A stretch of 64,000 bases of DNA from Larix kaempferi. Its lineage: Eukaryota > Streptophyta > Pinopsida > Pinales > Pinaceae. The notes under the pieces were generated by a model, which was not told the DNA's origin, ran no database searches, and saw nothing but the letters and a program-made list of their open reading frames with translations. The position numbers were made by a program, and so were the translations under genes. The stretch covers positions 9,229,501-9,293,500 of the forward strand of contig BSBM01000917.1 in the NCBI GenBank assembly GCA_027924585.1. The letters run 5' to 3'. Of this stretch, positions 22,601 to 36,997 are shown piece after piece (position 1 is the stretch's first letter; each line of letters opens with the position of its first letter).

Positions 22601-24555
22601 TTTGCGAAATCATGTAAACCTTCTAGAAGCTGTGATTTCAAAAAACGGTGGAAGTAAGCTTTTCTTATCTCCGGACGCATGCGCAAACTATAGAAAGTCG
22701 TTATGACGTAGAATGTGCATACTTTGTTGATTCCATTTATGAAATAAAACACATTTTCTAAAAACTCGTGTTTTTTAAGAAATCATGTAAACCTTCTACA
22801 AGCTGTGATTTTAAAAAACGGTGGAAGTAAGCTTCTCTTATTTCCGGACGCATGCGCAAACTATAGAATGTCGTTATGATGTAGAATGTGCATACTTTGT
22901 AGATTCCATTTATGAAATAAAACACATTTTCTAAAAACTCGTGTTTTTTACGAAATCATGTAAACCTTCTAGAAGCTGTGATTTTAAAAAATGGTGGAAG
23001 TAAGCTTTTCTTATTTCCGGACGCATGCGCAAACTATAGAATGTCGTTATGACGTAGAATGTGCATACTTTGTAGATTCCATTTATGAAATAAAACACAT
23101 TTTCTAAAAACTCGTGTTTTTTACGAAATCATGTAAACCTTCTAGATGCTGTGATTTTAAAGAATGGTGGAAGTAAGCTTTTCTTATTTCCGGACGCATG
23201 AGCAAACTATATAAAGTCGTTATGACGTAGAATGTGGATACTTTGTTGATTCTATTTATGAAATAAAACACATTTTCTAAAACCTTGTGTTTTTTAAGAA
23301 ATCATGTAAACCTTCTAGAAGCTGTGATTTTAAAAAACGGTGAAGTAAGCTTTTCTTATTTCCAAACGCATGCGCAAACTATAGAAAGTCGTTATGACGT
23401 AGAATGTGCATACTTTTTTGATTCCATTTATGAAATAAAACACATTTTCTAAAAACTCATGTTTTTTAAGAAATCATGTAAACCTTCTAGAAGCTGTGAT
23501 TTTAAAAAATGGGGGAAGTAAGCTTTTCTTATTTCCAGACGCATGCGCAAACTATAGAAAGTCGTTATGACATAGAATGTGAATACTTTGTAGATTCCAT
23601 CTATGAAATAAAACACATTTTCTAAAAACTCGTGTTTTTTGCGAAATCATGTAAACCTTCTAGAAGCTGTGATTTCAAAAAACGGTGGAAGTAAGCTTTT
23701 CTTATTTCCGGACGCATGCGCAAACTATAGAAAGTCGTTATGACGTAGAATGTGCATACTTTGTTGATTCCATTTATGAAATAGAACACATTTTCTAAAA
23801 ACTCGTGTTTTTTAAGAAATCATGTAAACCTTCTAGAAGCTGTGATTTTAAAAAACGGGGGAAGTAAGATTTTCTTATTTCCAAACGCAAGCGCAAACTC
23901 TAGAAAGTCCTTATGACGTAGAATGTGCATACTCTGTTGATTCCATTTATGAAATAAAGCACATTTTCTAAAAACTCGTGTTTTTTAAGAAATCATGTAA
24001 ACCTTCTAGAAGCTGTGATTTTAAAAAACGGGGGAAGTAAGCGTTTCTTATTTCCGGACGCATGCACAAACTATAGAAAGTCGTTATGACGTAGAATGTG
24101 CATACTTTGTAGATTCCATTTATGAAATAAAACACATTTTCTAAAAACTCGTGTTTTTTACGAAATCATGTCAAACTTCTAGAAGCTGTGATTTTAAAAA
24201 ACTGCGGAAGTAAGCTTTTCTTATTTCCAGACGCATGCGCAAACTATAGAATGTCGTTATGACGTAGAATGTGCATACTTTGTAGATTCCATTTATGAAA
24301 TAAAACACATTTTCTAAAAACTAGTGTTTTTTACGAAATCATGTAAACCTTCTAGAAGCTGTGATTTTAAAAAACGGGCGAAGTAAGCTGTTCTTATTTC
24401 CGGACGCATGCACAAACTATAGAAAGTCGTTATGACGTAGAATGTGCATACTTTGTTGATTCCATTTACGAAATAAAACACATTTTCTAAAAACTCATGT
24501 TTTTTAAGAAATCATGTAAAGCTTCTACAAGCTGTGATTTTAAAAAACGGTGGAA

Positions 24556-25046
24556 GTAAGCTTCTCTTATTTCCGGACGCATGCGAAAACTATAGAATGT
24601 CGTTATGACGTAGAATGTGCATACTTTGTAGATTCCATTTATGAAATAAAACACATTTTCTAAAAACTCGTGTTTTTTAAGAAATCATGTAAACCTTCTA
24701 GAAGCTGTGATTTTAAAAAATGGTGGAAGTAAGCTTTTCTTATTTCCGGACGCATGCGCAAACTATAGAATGTCGTTATGACGTAGAATGTGCATACTTT
24801 GTAGATTCCATTTATGAAATAAAACACATTTTCTTAAAACTCGTGTTTTTTACGAAATCATGTAAACCTTCTAGATGCTGTGATTTTAAAGAATGGTGGA
24901 AGTAAGCTTTTCTTATTTCCGGACGCATGCGCAAACTATAAAAAGTCGTTATGACGTAGAATGTGGATACTTTGTTGATTCTATTTATGAAATAAAACAC
25001 ATTTTCTAAAAACTCATGTTTTTCAAGAAATCGTGTAAACCTTCTA
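24556..25046 (+). repeat. Short satellite duplication, copy B (offset 3,806 bp)
   Basis: This is the partner of 20750-21240, with the same four rare variants in the same order. One difference is AATCGTG near 25030 (AATCATG in copy A). Sequence diverges into different monomer classes on both sides. Confidence 0.8.
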
Positions 25047-26290
25047 GAAGCTGTGATTTTAAAAAACGGGCGAAGTAAGCTTTTCTTATTTCCGGACGCA
25101 TGCGCAAACTATAGAATGTCGTTATCACGTAGAATGTGCATACTTTGTAGATGCCATTTATGAAATAAAACACATTTTGTAAAAACTCGTGTTTTTTACG
25201 AAATCATGTAAACCTTCTAGAAGCTGTGATTTTAAAAAATGGTGGAAGTAAGCTTTTCTTATTTCCGGACGCATGCGCAAACTATAGAATGTAGTTATGA
25301 CGTAGAATGTGCATACTTTGTAGATTCCATTTATGAAATAAAACACATTTTCTAAAAACTCGTGTTTTTTACGAAATCATGTAAACCTTCTAGATGCTGT
25401 GATTTTAAAGAATGGTGGAAGTAAGCTTTTCTTATTTCCGGACGCATGCGCAAACTATATAAAGTCGTTATGACGTAGAATGTGGATACTTTGTAGATTC
25501 CATTTATGAAATAAAACACATTTTCTAAAAACTCGTGTTTTTTACGAAATCATGTCAAACTTCTAGAAGCTGTGATTTTAAAAAACTGCGGAAGTAAGCT
25601 TTTCTTATTTCCAGACGCATGCGCAAACTATAGAATGTCGTTATGACGTAGAATGTGCATACTTTGTAGATTCCATTTATTAAATAAAACACATTTTCTA
25701 AAAACTCGTGTTTTTTACGAAATCATGTCAACCTTCTAGAAGCTGTGATTTTAAAAAACTGCGGAAGTAAGCTTTTCTTATTTCCAGACGCATGCGCAAA
25801 CTATAGAATGTCGTTATGACGTAGAATGTGCATACTTTGTAGATTCCATTTATGAAATAAAACACATTTTCTAAAAACTAGTGATTTTTACGAAATCATG
25901 TAAACCTTCTAGAAGCTGTGATTTTAAAAAATGGGCGAAGTAAGCTTTTCTTATTTCCGGACGCATGCGCAAACTATAGAATGTCGTTATGACGTAGAAT
26001 GTGCATACTTTGTAGATTCCATTTATTTAATAAAACACATTTTCTAAAAACTCGTGTTTTTTACGAAATCATGTAAACCTTCTAGAAGCTGTGATTTTAA
26101 AAAATGGTGGAAGTAAGCTTTTCTTATTTCCGGACGCATGCGCAAACTATAGAATGTAGTTATGACGTAGAATGTGCATACTTTGTAGATTCCATTTATG
26201 AAATAAAACACATTTACTAAAAACTCGTGTTTTTTACGAAATCATGTAAACCTTCTAGAAGCTGTGATTTTAAAAAATGGGGGAAGTAAG

Positions 26291-29200
26291 CTTTTCTTAT
26301 TTCCGGACGCATGCGCAAACTATAGAAAGTCGTTATGACATAGAATGTGAATACTTTGTAGATTCCATCTATGAAATAAAACACATTTTCTAAAAACTCG
26401 TGTTTTTTGCGAAATCATGTAAACCTTCTAGAAGCTGTGATTTCAAAAAACGGTGGAAGTAAGCTTTTCTTATTTCCAGACGCATGCGCAAACTATAGAA
26501 AGTCGTTATGACGTAGAATGTGCATACTTTGTTGATTCCATTTATGAAATAGAAAACATTTTCTAAAAACTCGTGTTTTTTAAGAAATCATGTAAACTTT
26601 CTAGAAGCTGTGATTTTAAAAAACGGGGGAAGTAAGATTTTCTTATTTCCAAACGCACGCGCAAACTATAGAAAGTCCTTATGACGTAGAATGTGCATAC
26701 TTTGTTGATTCCATTTATGAAATAAAGCACATTTTCTAAAAACTCGTGTTTTTTAAGAAATCATGTAAACCTTCTAGAAGCTGTGATTTTAAAAAACGGG
26801 GGAAGTAAGCGTTTCTTATTTCCGGACGCATGCACAAACTATAGAAAGTCGTTATGACGTAGAATGTGCATACTTTGTAGATTCCATTTATGAAATAAAA
26901 CACATTTTCTAAAAACTCGTGTTTTTTACGAAATCATGTAAACCTTCTAGAAGCTGTGATTTTAAAAAACGGCGGAAGTAAGCTTTTCTTATTTCCGGAC
27001 ACATGCGCAAACTATAGAATGTCGTTATGACGTAGAATGTGCATACTTTGTAGATTCCATTTATGAAATAAAACACATTTTCTAAAAACTAGTGTTTTTT
27101 ACGAAATCATGTAAACCTTCTAGAAGCTGTGATTTTAAAAAACGGGCGAAGTAAGCTTTTCTTATTTCCGAACGCATGCGCAAACTATAGAAAGTCGTTA
27201 TGACGTAGAATGTGCATACTTTGTTGATTCTATTTATGAAATAAAACACATTTTCTAAAAACTCGTGTTTTTTAAGAAATCATGTAAACCTCCTAGAAGC
27301 TGTGATTTTAAAAAACGGGGGAAGTAAGCTTTTCTTATTTCCAAATGCATGCGCAAACTATAGAAAGTCGTTATGACGTAGAATGTGCATACTTTGTTGA
27401 TTCCATTTATGAAATAAAACACATTTTCTAAAAACTCATGTTTTTTAAGAAATCATGTAAACCTTCTAGAAGTTGTGATTTTAAAAAAAGGGGGAACTAA
27501 GCTTTTCTTATTTCCGGACGCATGCGGAAACTATATAAAGTCGTTATGACGTAGAATGTGCATACTTTTAAGATTCCATTTGTGAAATAAAACACATTTT
27601 CTAAAAACTCGTGTTTTTTACGAAATCATGTAAACCTTCTAGAAGCTGTGATTTTAAAAAACGGTGGAAGTAAGCTTTTCTTATTTCCGGACGTATGCGC
27701 AAACTATAGAAAGTCGTTATGACGTAGAATGTGCATACTTTGTAGATTCCATTTATGAAATAAGACACATTTTCTAAAAACTCTTTTTTTTTACGAAATC
27801 ATGTAAACCTACTAGAAGCTGTGATTTTAAAAAACGGGGGAAGTAAGCTTTTCTTATTTCCGGACGCATGCGCAAACTATAGAAAGTCGTTATGCCGTAG
27901 AATGTGCATAGTTTGTATATTCCATTTATGAAATAAAACACATTTTCTAAAAACTTGTGTTTTTTACGAAATCATGTAAACCTTCTAGATGCTGTGATTT
28001 TGAAAAATGGTGGAAGTAAGCTTTTCTTATTCCCGGACGCATGCGCAAACTATAGAAAGTCGTTATGATGTAGAATGTGCATACTTTGTAGATTCCATTT
28101 ATGAAATAAAACGCATTTTCTAAAAACTCGTGTTTTTTAAGAAATCATGTAAACCTTCTAGAAGCCGTGATTTTAAAAAACGGGGGAAGTAAGCTTTTCT
28201 TATTTCCAAACGCATGCGCAAACTATAGAAAGTCGTTATGGCGTAGAATGTGCATACTTTGTAGATTCCATTTATGAAATAAAACACATTTTCTAAAAAC
28301 TCGTGTTTTTTAAGAAATCATGTAAACCTTCTAGAAGCTGTGATTTTAAAAAATGGGGGAAGTAAGCTTTTCTTATTTCCGGACGCATGCGCAAACTATA
28401 GAAAGTCGTTATGACGTAGAATGTGCATACTTTGTAGATTCCATTTATGAAATAAAACATATTTTCTAAAAACTCGTGTTTTTTACGAAATCATGTAAAC
28501 CTTCTAGAAGCTGTGATTTTAAAAAACGGGGGAAGTAAGCGTTACTTATTTCCGGATGCATGCGCAAACTATAGAAATTCGTTATGACGTAGAATGTGCA
28601 TACTTTGTAGGTTCCATTTATGAAATAAAACACATTTTCTAAAAACTCGTGTTTTTTAAGAAATCATGTAAACCTTCTACAAGCTGTGATTTTAAAAAAC
28701 GGTGGAGGTAAGCTTCTCTTATTTCCGGACGCATGCGAAAACTATAGAATGTCGTTATGACGTAGAATGTGCATACTTTGTAGATTCCATTTATGAAATA
28801 AAACACATTTTCTAAAAACTCGTGTTTTTTACGAAATCATGTAAACCTTCTAGAAGCTGTGATTTTAAAAAATGGTGGAAGTAAGCTTTTCTTATTTCCG
28901 GACGCATGCGCAAACTATAGAATGTCGTTATGACGTAGAATGTGCATACTTTGTAGATTCCATTTATGAAATAAAACACATTTTCTAAAAACTCGTGTTT
29001 TTTACGAAATCATGTAAACCTTCTAGATGCTGTGATTTTAAAGAATGGTGGAAGTAAGCTTTTCTTATTTCCGGACGCATGCGCAAACTATAAAAAGTCG
29101 TTATGACGTAGAATGTGGATACTTTGTTGATTCTATTTATGAAATAAAACACATTTTCTAAAACCTCGTGTTTTTTAAGAAATCATGTAAACCTTCTAGA

Positions 29201-30730
29201 AGCTGTGATTTTAAAAAACGGGGAAGTAAGCTTTTCTTATTTCCAAACGCATGCGCAAACTATAGAAAGTCGTTATGACGTAGAATGTGCATACTTTGTT
29301 GATTCCATTTATGAAATAAAACACATTTTCTAAAAACTCATGTTTTTTAAGAAATCATGTAAACCTTCTAGAAGCTGTGATTTTAAAAAATGGGGGAAGT
29401 AAGCTTTTCTTATTTCCGGACGCATGCGCAAACTATAGAAAGTCGTTATGACATAGAATGTGAATACTTTGTAGATTCCATCTATGAAATAAAACACATT
29501 TTCTAAAAACTCGTGTTTTTTGCGAAATCATGTAAACCTTCTAGAAGCTGTGATTTCAAAAAACGGTGGAAGTAAGCTTTTCTTATTTCCGGACGCATGC
29601 GCAAACTATAGAAAGTCCTTATGACGTAGAATGTGCATACTTTGTTGATTCCATTTATGAAATAGAACACATTTTCTAAAAACTCGTGTTTTTTAAGAAA
29701 TCATGTAAACCTTCTAGAAGCTGTGATTTTAAAAAACGGGGGAAGTAAGATTTTCTTATTTCCAAACGCACGCGCAAACTATAGAAAGTCCTTATGACGT
29801 AGAATGTGCATACTTTGTTGATTCCATTTATGAAATAAAGCACATTTTCTAAAAACTCGTGTTTTTTAAGAATTCATGTAAACCTTCTAGAAGCTGTGAT
29901 TTTAAAAAACGGGGGAAGTAAGCGTTTCTTATTTCCGGACGCATGCACAAACTATAGAAAGTCGTTATGACGTAGAATGTGCATACTTTGTAGATTCCAT
30001 TTATGAAATAAAACAGATTTTCTAAAAACTCGTGTTTTTTACGAAATCATGTAAACCTTCTAGCAGCTGTGATTTTAAAAAACGGCGGAAGTAAGCTTTT
30101 CTTATTTCCGGACGCATGCGCAAACTATAGAATGTCGTTATGACGTAGAATGTGCATACTTTGTAGATTCCATTTATGAAATAAAACACATTTTCTAAAA
30201 ACTAGTGTTTTTTACGAAATCATGTAAACCTTCTAGAAGCTGTGATTTTAAAAAACGGGCGAAGTAAGCTTTTCTTATTTCCGGACGCATGTGCAAACTA
30301 TAGAAAGTCGTTATGATGTAGAATGTACATACTTTGTTGATTCTATTTATGAAATAAAACACATTTTCTAAAAACTCGTGTTTTTTAAGAAATCATGTAA
30401 ACCTCCTAGAAGCTGTGATTTTAAAAAACGAGGGAAGTAAGCTTTTCTTATTTCCAAACGCAAGCGCAAACTATAGAAAGTCGTTATGATGTAGAATGTG
30501 CATACTTTGTAGATTCCATTTATGAAATAAAAAACATTTTCTAAAAACTCGTGTTTTTTACGAAATCATGTAAACCTTCTAGAAGCTGTGATTTTAAAAA
30601 ATGGGGGAAGTAAGCTTTTCTTATTTCCGGACGCATGCGCAAATTATAGAAAGTCGTTATGACATAGAATGTGAATACTTTGTAGATTCCATTTATGAAA
30701 TAAAACACATTTTCTAAAAACTCGTGTTTT
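26291..30730 (+). repeat. Segmental satellite duplication, copy B (offset about 8.0-8.3 kb)
   Basis: This is the partner of 18001-22600. Compared with copy A, two monomers are missing in net between the GGGGAACTAAGC marker and the GCGTTACTT marker. One is the monomer with TATGCCGTAG present at about 19380-19555 in copy A. Confidence 0.8.
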
Positions 30731-31497
30731 TTGCGAAATCATGTAAACCTTCTAGAAGCTGTGATTTCAAAAAACGGCGGAAGTAAGCTTTTCTTATTTC
30801 CGGACGCATGCGCAAACTATAGAATGTCGTTATGACGTAGAATGTGCATACTTTGTAGATTCCATTTATGAAATAAAAAACATTTTCTAAAAACTCGTGT
30901 TTTTTACGAAATCATGTAAACCTTCTAGAAGCTGTGATTTTAAAAAATGGGGGAAGTAAGCTTTTCTTATTTCCGGACGCATGCGCAAATTTTAGAAAGT
31001 CGTTATGACATAGAATGTGAATACTTTGTAGATTCCATTTATGAAATAAAACACATTTTCTAAAAACTCGTGTTTTTTGCGAAATCATGTAAACCTTCTA
31101 GAAGCTGTGATTTCAAAAAACGGTGGAAGTAAGCTTTTCTTATCTCCGGACGCATGCGCAAACTATAGAAAGTCGTTATGACGTAGAATGTGCATACTTT
31201 GTAGATTCCATTTATGAAATAAAAAACATTTTCTAAAAACTCGTGTTTTTTACGAAATCATGTAAACCTTCTAGAAGCTGTGATTTTAAAAAATGGGGGA
31301 AGTAAGCTTTTCTTATTTCCGGACGCATGCGCAAATTATAGAAAGTCGTTATGACATAGAATGTGAATACTTTGTAGATTCCATTTATGAAATAAAACAC
31401 ATTTTCTAAAAACTCGTGTTTTTTGCGAAATCATGTAAACCTTCTAGAAGCTGTGATTTCAAAAAACGGTGGAAGTAAGCTTTTCTTATCTCCGGAC
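30460..31497 (+). repeat. Dimeric higher-order repeat, about three copies
   Basis: A 346-bp two-monomer unit is repeated about three times. The marker GCGCAAATT falls near 30641, 30987 and 31333, at exact 346-bp spacing. One monomer has ACGAAATC and AAAATGGGGG; the other has GACATAG, GCGAAATC and GATTTCAAAA. The colinear segment near 22.4-22.7 kb has the dimer only once, so this is a local expansion. Confidence 0.8.
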
Positions 31498-34400
31498 GCA
31501 TGCGCAAACTATAGAAAGTCGTTATGACGTAGAATGTGCATACTTTGTAGATTCCATTTATGAAATAAAACACATTTTCTAAAAACTAGTGTTTTTTACG
31601 AAATCATGTAAACCTTCTAGAAGCTGTGATTTTAAAAAACGGGCGAAGTAAGCTTTTCTTATTTCCGGACGCATGCGCAAATATAGAAAGTCGTTATGAT
31701 GTAGAATGTACATACTTTGTTGATTCTATTTATGAAATAAAACACATTTTCTAAAAACTCGTGTTTTTTAAGAAATCATGTAAACCTCCTAGAAGCTGTG
31801 ATTTTAAAAAACGGGGGAAGTAAGCTTTTCTTATTTCCAAACGCATGCGCAAACTATAGAAAGTCGTTATGACGTAGAATGTGCATACTTTGTAGATTCC
31901 ATTTATGAAATAAAACACATTTTCTAAAAACTCGTGTTTTTTACGAAATCATGTAAACCTTCTAGAAGCTGTGATTTTAAAAAATGGTGGAAGTAAGCTT
32001 TTCTTACTTCCGGACGCATGCGCAAACTATAGAATGTCGTTATGACGTAGAATGTGCATACTTTTTAGATTGCATTTATGAAATAAAACACATTTTCTAA
32101 AAACTCGTGTTTTTTACGAAATCATGTAAACCTTCTAGATGCTGTGATTTTAAAGAATGGTGGAAGTAAGCTTTTCTGATTTCCGGACGCATGCGCAAAC
32201 TATATAAAGTCGTTATGACGTAGAATGTGGATACTTTGTTGATTCTATTTATGAAATAAAACACATTTTCTAAAACCTCGTGTTTTTTAAGAAATCATGT
32301 AAACCTTCTAGAAGCTGTGATTTTAAAAAACGGTGAAGTAAGCTTTTCTTATTTCCAAACGCATGCGCAAACTATAGAAAGTCGTTATGACGTAGAATGT
32401 GCATACTTTATTGATTCCATTTATGAAATAAAACACATTTTCTAAAAACTCATGTTTTTTAAGAAATCATGTAAACCTTCTAGAAGCTGTGATTTTAAAA
32501 AATGGGGGAAGTAAACTTTTCTTATTTCCGGACGCATGCGCAAACTATAGAAAGTCGTTATGACGTAGAATGTGAATACTTTGTAGGTTCCATTTATGAA
32601 ATAAAACACATTTTCTAAAAACTCGTGTTTTTTAAGAAATCATGTAAACCTTCTAGAAGCTGTGATTTTAAAAAACGGTGGAAGTAAGCTTCTCTTATTT
32701 CCGGACGCATGCGCAAACTATAGAATGTCGTTATGACGTAGAATGTGCATACATTGTAGATTCCATTTATGAAATAAAACACATTTTCTAAAAACTCGTG
32801 TTTTTTACGAAATCATGTAAACCTTCTAGAAGCCGTGATTTTAAAAAATGGGGGAAGTAAGCTTTTCTTATTTCCGGACGCATGCGCAAACTATAGAAAG
32901 TCGTTATGACATAGAATGTGAATACTTTGTAGATTCCATCTATGAAATAAAACACATTTTCTAAAAACTCGTGTTTTTTGCGAAATCATGTAAACCTTAT
33001 AGAAGCTGTGATTTCAAAAAACGGTGGAAGTAAGCTTTTCTTATTTCCAGACGCATGCGCAAACTATAGAAAGTCCTTATGATGTAGAATGTGCATACTT
33101 TGTTGATTCCATTTATGAAATAGAACACATTTTCTAAAAACTCGTGCTTTTTAAGAAATCATGTAAACCTTCTAGAAGTTGTGATTTTAAAAAACGGGGG
33201 AAGTAAGATTTTCTTATTTCCAAACGCACGCGTAAACTATAGAAAGTCCTTATGACGTAGAATGTGCATACTTTGTTGATTCCATTTATGAAATAAAGCA
33301 CATTTAATAAAAACTCGTGTTTTTTAAGAAATCATGTAAACCTTCTAGAAGCTGTGATTTTAAAAAACGGGGGAAGTAAGCGTTTCTTATTTCCGGACGC
33401 ATGCACAAACTATAGAAAGTCGTTATGACGTAGAATGTGCATACTTTGTAGATTCCATTTATGAAATAAAACACATTTTCTAAAAACTCGTGTTTTTTAC
33501 GAAATCATGTCAACCTTCTAGAAGCTGTGATTTTAAAAAACTGCGGAAGTAAGCTTTTCTTATTTCCAGACGCATGCGCAAACTATAGAATGTCGTTATG
33601 ACGTAGAATGTGCATACTTTGTAGATTCCATTTATGAAATAAAACACATTTTCTAAAAACTAGTGTTTTTTACGAAATCATGTAAACCTTCTAGAAGCTG
33701 TGATTTTAAAAAACGGGCGAAGTAAGCTGTTCTTATTTCCGGACGCATGCACAAACTATAGAAAGTCGTTATGACGTAGAATGTGCATACTTTGTTGATT
33801 CCATTTATGAAATAAAACACATTTTCTAAAAACTCATGTTTTTTAAGAAATCATGTAAACCTTCTAGAAGCTGTGATTTTAAAAAATGGGGGAAGTAAGC
33901 TTTTCTTATTTCCGGACGCATGCGCAAACTATAGAAAGTCGTTATGACATAGAATGTGAATACTTTGTAGATTCCATCTATGAAATAAAACACATTTTCT
34001 AAAAACTCGTGTTTTTTGCGAAATCATGTAAACCTTCTAGAAGCTGTGATTTCAAAAAACGGTGGAAGTAAGCTTTTCTTTTTTCCGGACGCATGCGCAA
34101 ACTATAGAAAGTCGTTATGACGTAGAATGTGCATACTTTGTTGATTCCATTTATGAAATAGAACACATTTTCTAAAAACTCGTGTTTTTTAAGAAATCAT
34201 GTAAACCTTCTAGAAGCTGTGATTTTAAAAAACGGGGGAAGTAAGATTTTCTTATTTCCAAACGGACGCGCAAACTCTAGAAAGTCCTTATGACGTAGAA
34301 TGTGCATACTCTGTTGATTCCATTTATGAAATAAAGCACATTTTCTAAAAACTCGTGTTTTTTAAGAAATCATGTAAAACTTCTAGAAGCTGTGATTTTA

Positions 34401-36858
34401 AAAAACGGGGGGAAGTAAGCGTTACTTATTTCCGGACGCATGCGCAAACTATAGAAATTCGTTATGACATAGAATGTGCATACTTTGTAGATTCCATTTA
34501 TGAAATAAAACACATTTTCTAAAAACTCGTGTTTTTTACGAAATCATGTAAACCTTCTAGAAGCTCTGATTTTAAAAAACGGTGGAAGTAAGCTTTTCTT
34601 GTTTCCGGACGCATGAGTAAACTATAGAATGTCGTTATGACGTAGAATGTGCATACTTTGTAGATTCAAATTTATGAAATAAAACACATTTTCTAAAAAC
34701 TCGTGTTTTTTAACAAATCATGTAAACCTTCTAGAAGCTGTGATTTTAAAAAACGGGGGAAGTAAGCTTTTCTTATTTCCAAACGCATGCGCAAACAATA
34801 GAAAGTCATTATGATGTAGAATGTGCATACTTTGTTGATTCCATTTATGAAATAAAACACATTTTCTAAAAACTCGTGTTTTTTAAGAAATCATGTAAAC
34901 CTTCTAGAAGATGTAATTTTAAAAAATGGGGGAAGTAAGCTTTTCTTTTTTCCGGACGGATGCGAAAACTATAGAAAGTCGTTATGACGTAGAATGTGCA
35001 TACTTTGTAGATTCCATTTATGAAATAAAACACATTTTCTAAAAACTTGTGTTTTTTACGAAATCATGTAAACCTTCTAGAAGCTGTGATTTTAAAAAAC
35101 GGGGGAAGTAAGCGTTACTTAATTCCGGACGCATGCGCAAACTATAGAAATTCGTTATGACATAGAATGTGCATACTTTGTAGATTCCATTTATGAAATA
35201 AAACACATTTTCTAAAAACTCGTGTTTTTTACGAAATCATGTAAACCTTCTAGAAGCTCTGATTTTAAAAAACGGTGGAAGTAAGCTTTTCTTGTTTCCG
35301 GACGCATGAGTAAACTATAGAATGTCGTTATGACGTAGAATGTGCATACTTTGTAGATTCAAATTTATGAAATAAAACACATTTTCTAAAAACTCGTGTT
35401 TTTTACGAAATCATGTAAACCTTCTAGAAGCTGTGATTTTAAAAAACAGGGGAAGTAAGTTTTTCTTATTTCCGGACGCATGCGCAAACTATAGAAAGTT
35501 GTTATGACGTAGAATGTGCATACTTTGTAGATTCCATTTATGAAATAAAACACATTTTCTAAAAACTCGTGTTTTTTACGAAATCATGTAAACCTTCTAG
35601 AAGCTGTGATTTTAAAAAACGGCGAAAGTAAGCTTTTCTTATTTCCGGACGAATGCGCAAACTATAGAAACTCATTATGACGTAGAATGTGCATACTTTG
35701 TTGATTCCATTTAAGAAATAAAACACATTTTCTAAAAACTCATGGTTTTTACAAAATCATGTAAACCTTCTAGAAGCTGTGATTTTAAAAAACGGTGGAA
35801 ATAAGCTTTTCTTTTTTCCGGACGCATGCGCAAACTATAGAAAGTCGTTATGACGTAGAATGTGCATAATTTGTAGATTCCATTTATGAAATAAAACACA
35901 TTTTCTAAAAACTCGTGTTTTTTACGAAATCATGTAAACCTTTTAACAGTTGTGATTTTAAAAAACGGTGGAAGTAAGCTTTTCTTATTTCCAGACGCAT
36001 GCATAAACTATAGAAAGTTGTTATGACGTAGAATGTGCATACTTTGTTGATTCCATTTATGAAATAACACACATTTTCTAAAAACTCGTGTTTTTTAAGA
36101 AATCATATAAACCTTCTAGAAGCTGTGATTTTAAAAAATGGGGGAAGTAAGCTTTTCTTATTTCCGGACGCATGTGCAAACTATAGAAAGTCGTTATGAC
36201 GTAGAATGTGCATACTTTGTAGATTCCATTTATGAAATAAAACACATTTTCTAAAAACTCGTGCTTTTTACGAAATCATGTAAACCTTCTAGAAGCTGTG
36301 ATTTTAAAAAACGGGGGAAGTAAGCGTTACTTATTTCCGGACGCATGCCCAAACTATAGAAATTCGTTATGACGTAGAATGTGCATACTTTGTAGATTCC
36401 ATTTATGAAATAAAACACATTTTCTAAAAACTCGTGTTTTTTACGAAATCATGTAAACCTTCTAGAAGCTCTGATTTTAAAAAACAGTGGAAGTAAGCTT
36501 TTCTTGTTTCCGGACGCATGAGTAAACTATAGAATGTCGTTATGACGTAGAATGTGCATACTTTGTAGATTCAAATTTATGAAATAAAACACATTTTCTA
36601 AAAACTCGTGTTTTTTACGAAATCATGTAAACCTTCTAGAAGCTGTGATTTTAAAAAGCAGGGGAAGTAAGTTTTTCTTATTTCCGGACGCATGCGCAAA
36701 CTAGAGAAAGTTGTTATGACGTAGAATGTGCATACTTTGTAGATTCCATTTATGAAATAAAACACATTTTCTAAAAACTCGTGTTTTTTACGAAATCATG
36801 TAAACCTTCTAGAAGCTGTGATTTTAAAAAACGGTGAAAGTAAGCTTTTCTTATTTCC

Positions 36859-36997
36859 GGACGAATGCGCAAACTATAGAAAGTCGTTATGACGTAGAAT
36901 GTGCATACTTTGTTGATTCCATTTAAGAAATAAATCATGTAAACCTTCTAGAAGCTCTGATTTTAAAAAACGGTGGAAGTAAGCTTTTCTTATTTCC
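36859..36997 (+). repeat. Shortened 139-bp monomer with 34-bp deletion, copy 1
   Basis: The sequence reads AAGAAATAAATCATG where full copies have 34 more bases between AATAAA and TCATG. The flanks share AAA at the break, as in microhomology-mediated or slippage deletion. The TCGT dyad is removed. The same deletion is at 50319-50457. Confidence 0.9.

Larger units (their letters stand above)
10370..34429 (+). repeat. 173-bp satellite array, domain 1 (first stretch right of the element)
   Basis: About 139 head-to-tail monomers continue in the phase and orientation of the left array. The diagnostic variants are GACATAG with GCGAAATC and GATTTCAAAA, GAAATAGAACAC, CACGCGC with CCTTATG and AAAGCAC, CGTATGCGC with ATAAGACAC and a T-rich CTCTTTTT, and GGATACTTTG with AAAACCTCG. 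These recur as ordered cassettes; the GACATAG cassette starts near 13501, 18000, 21287, 23535, 26290, 29415, 32875 and 33905. No gene or RNA gene is visible. Confidence 0.93.
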
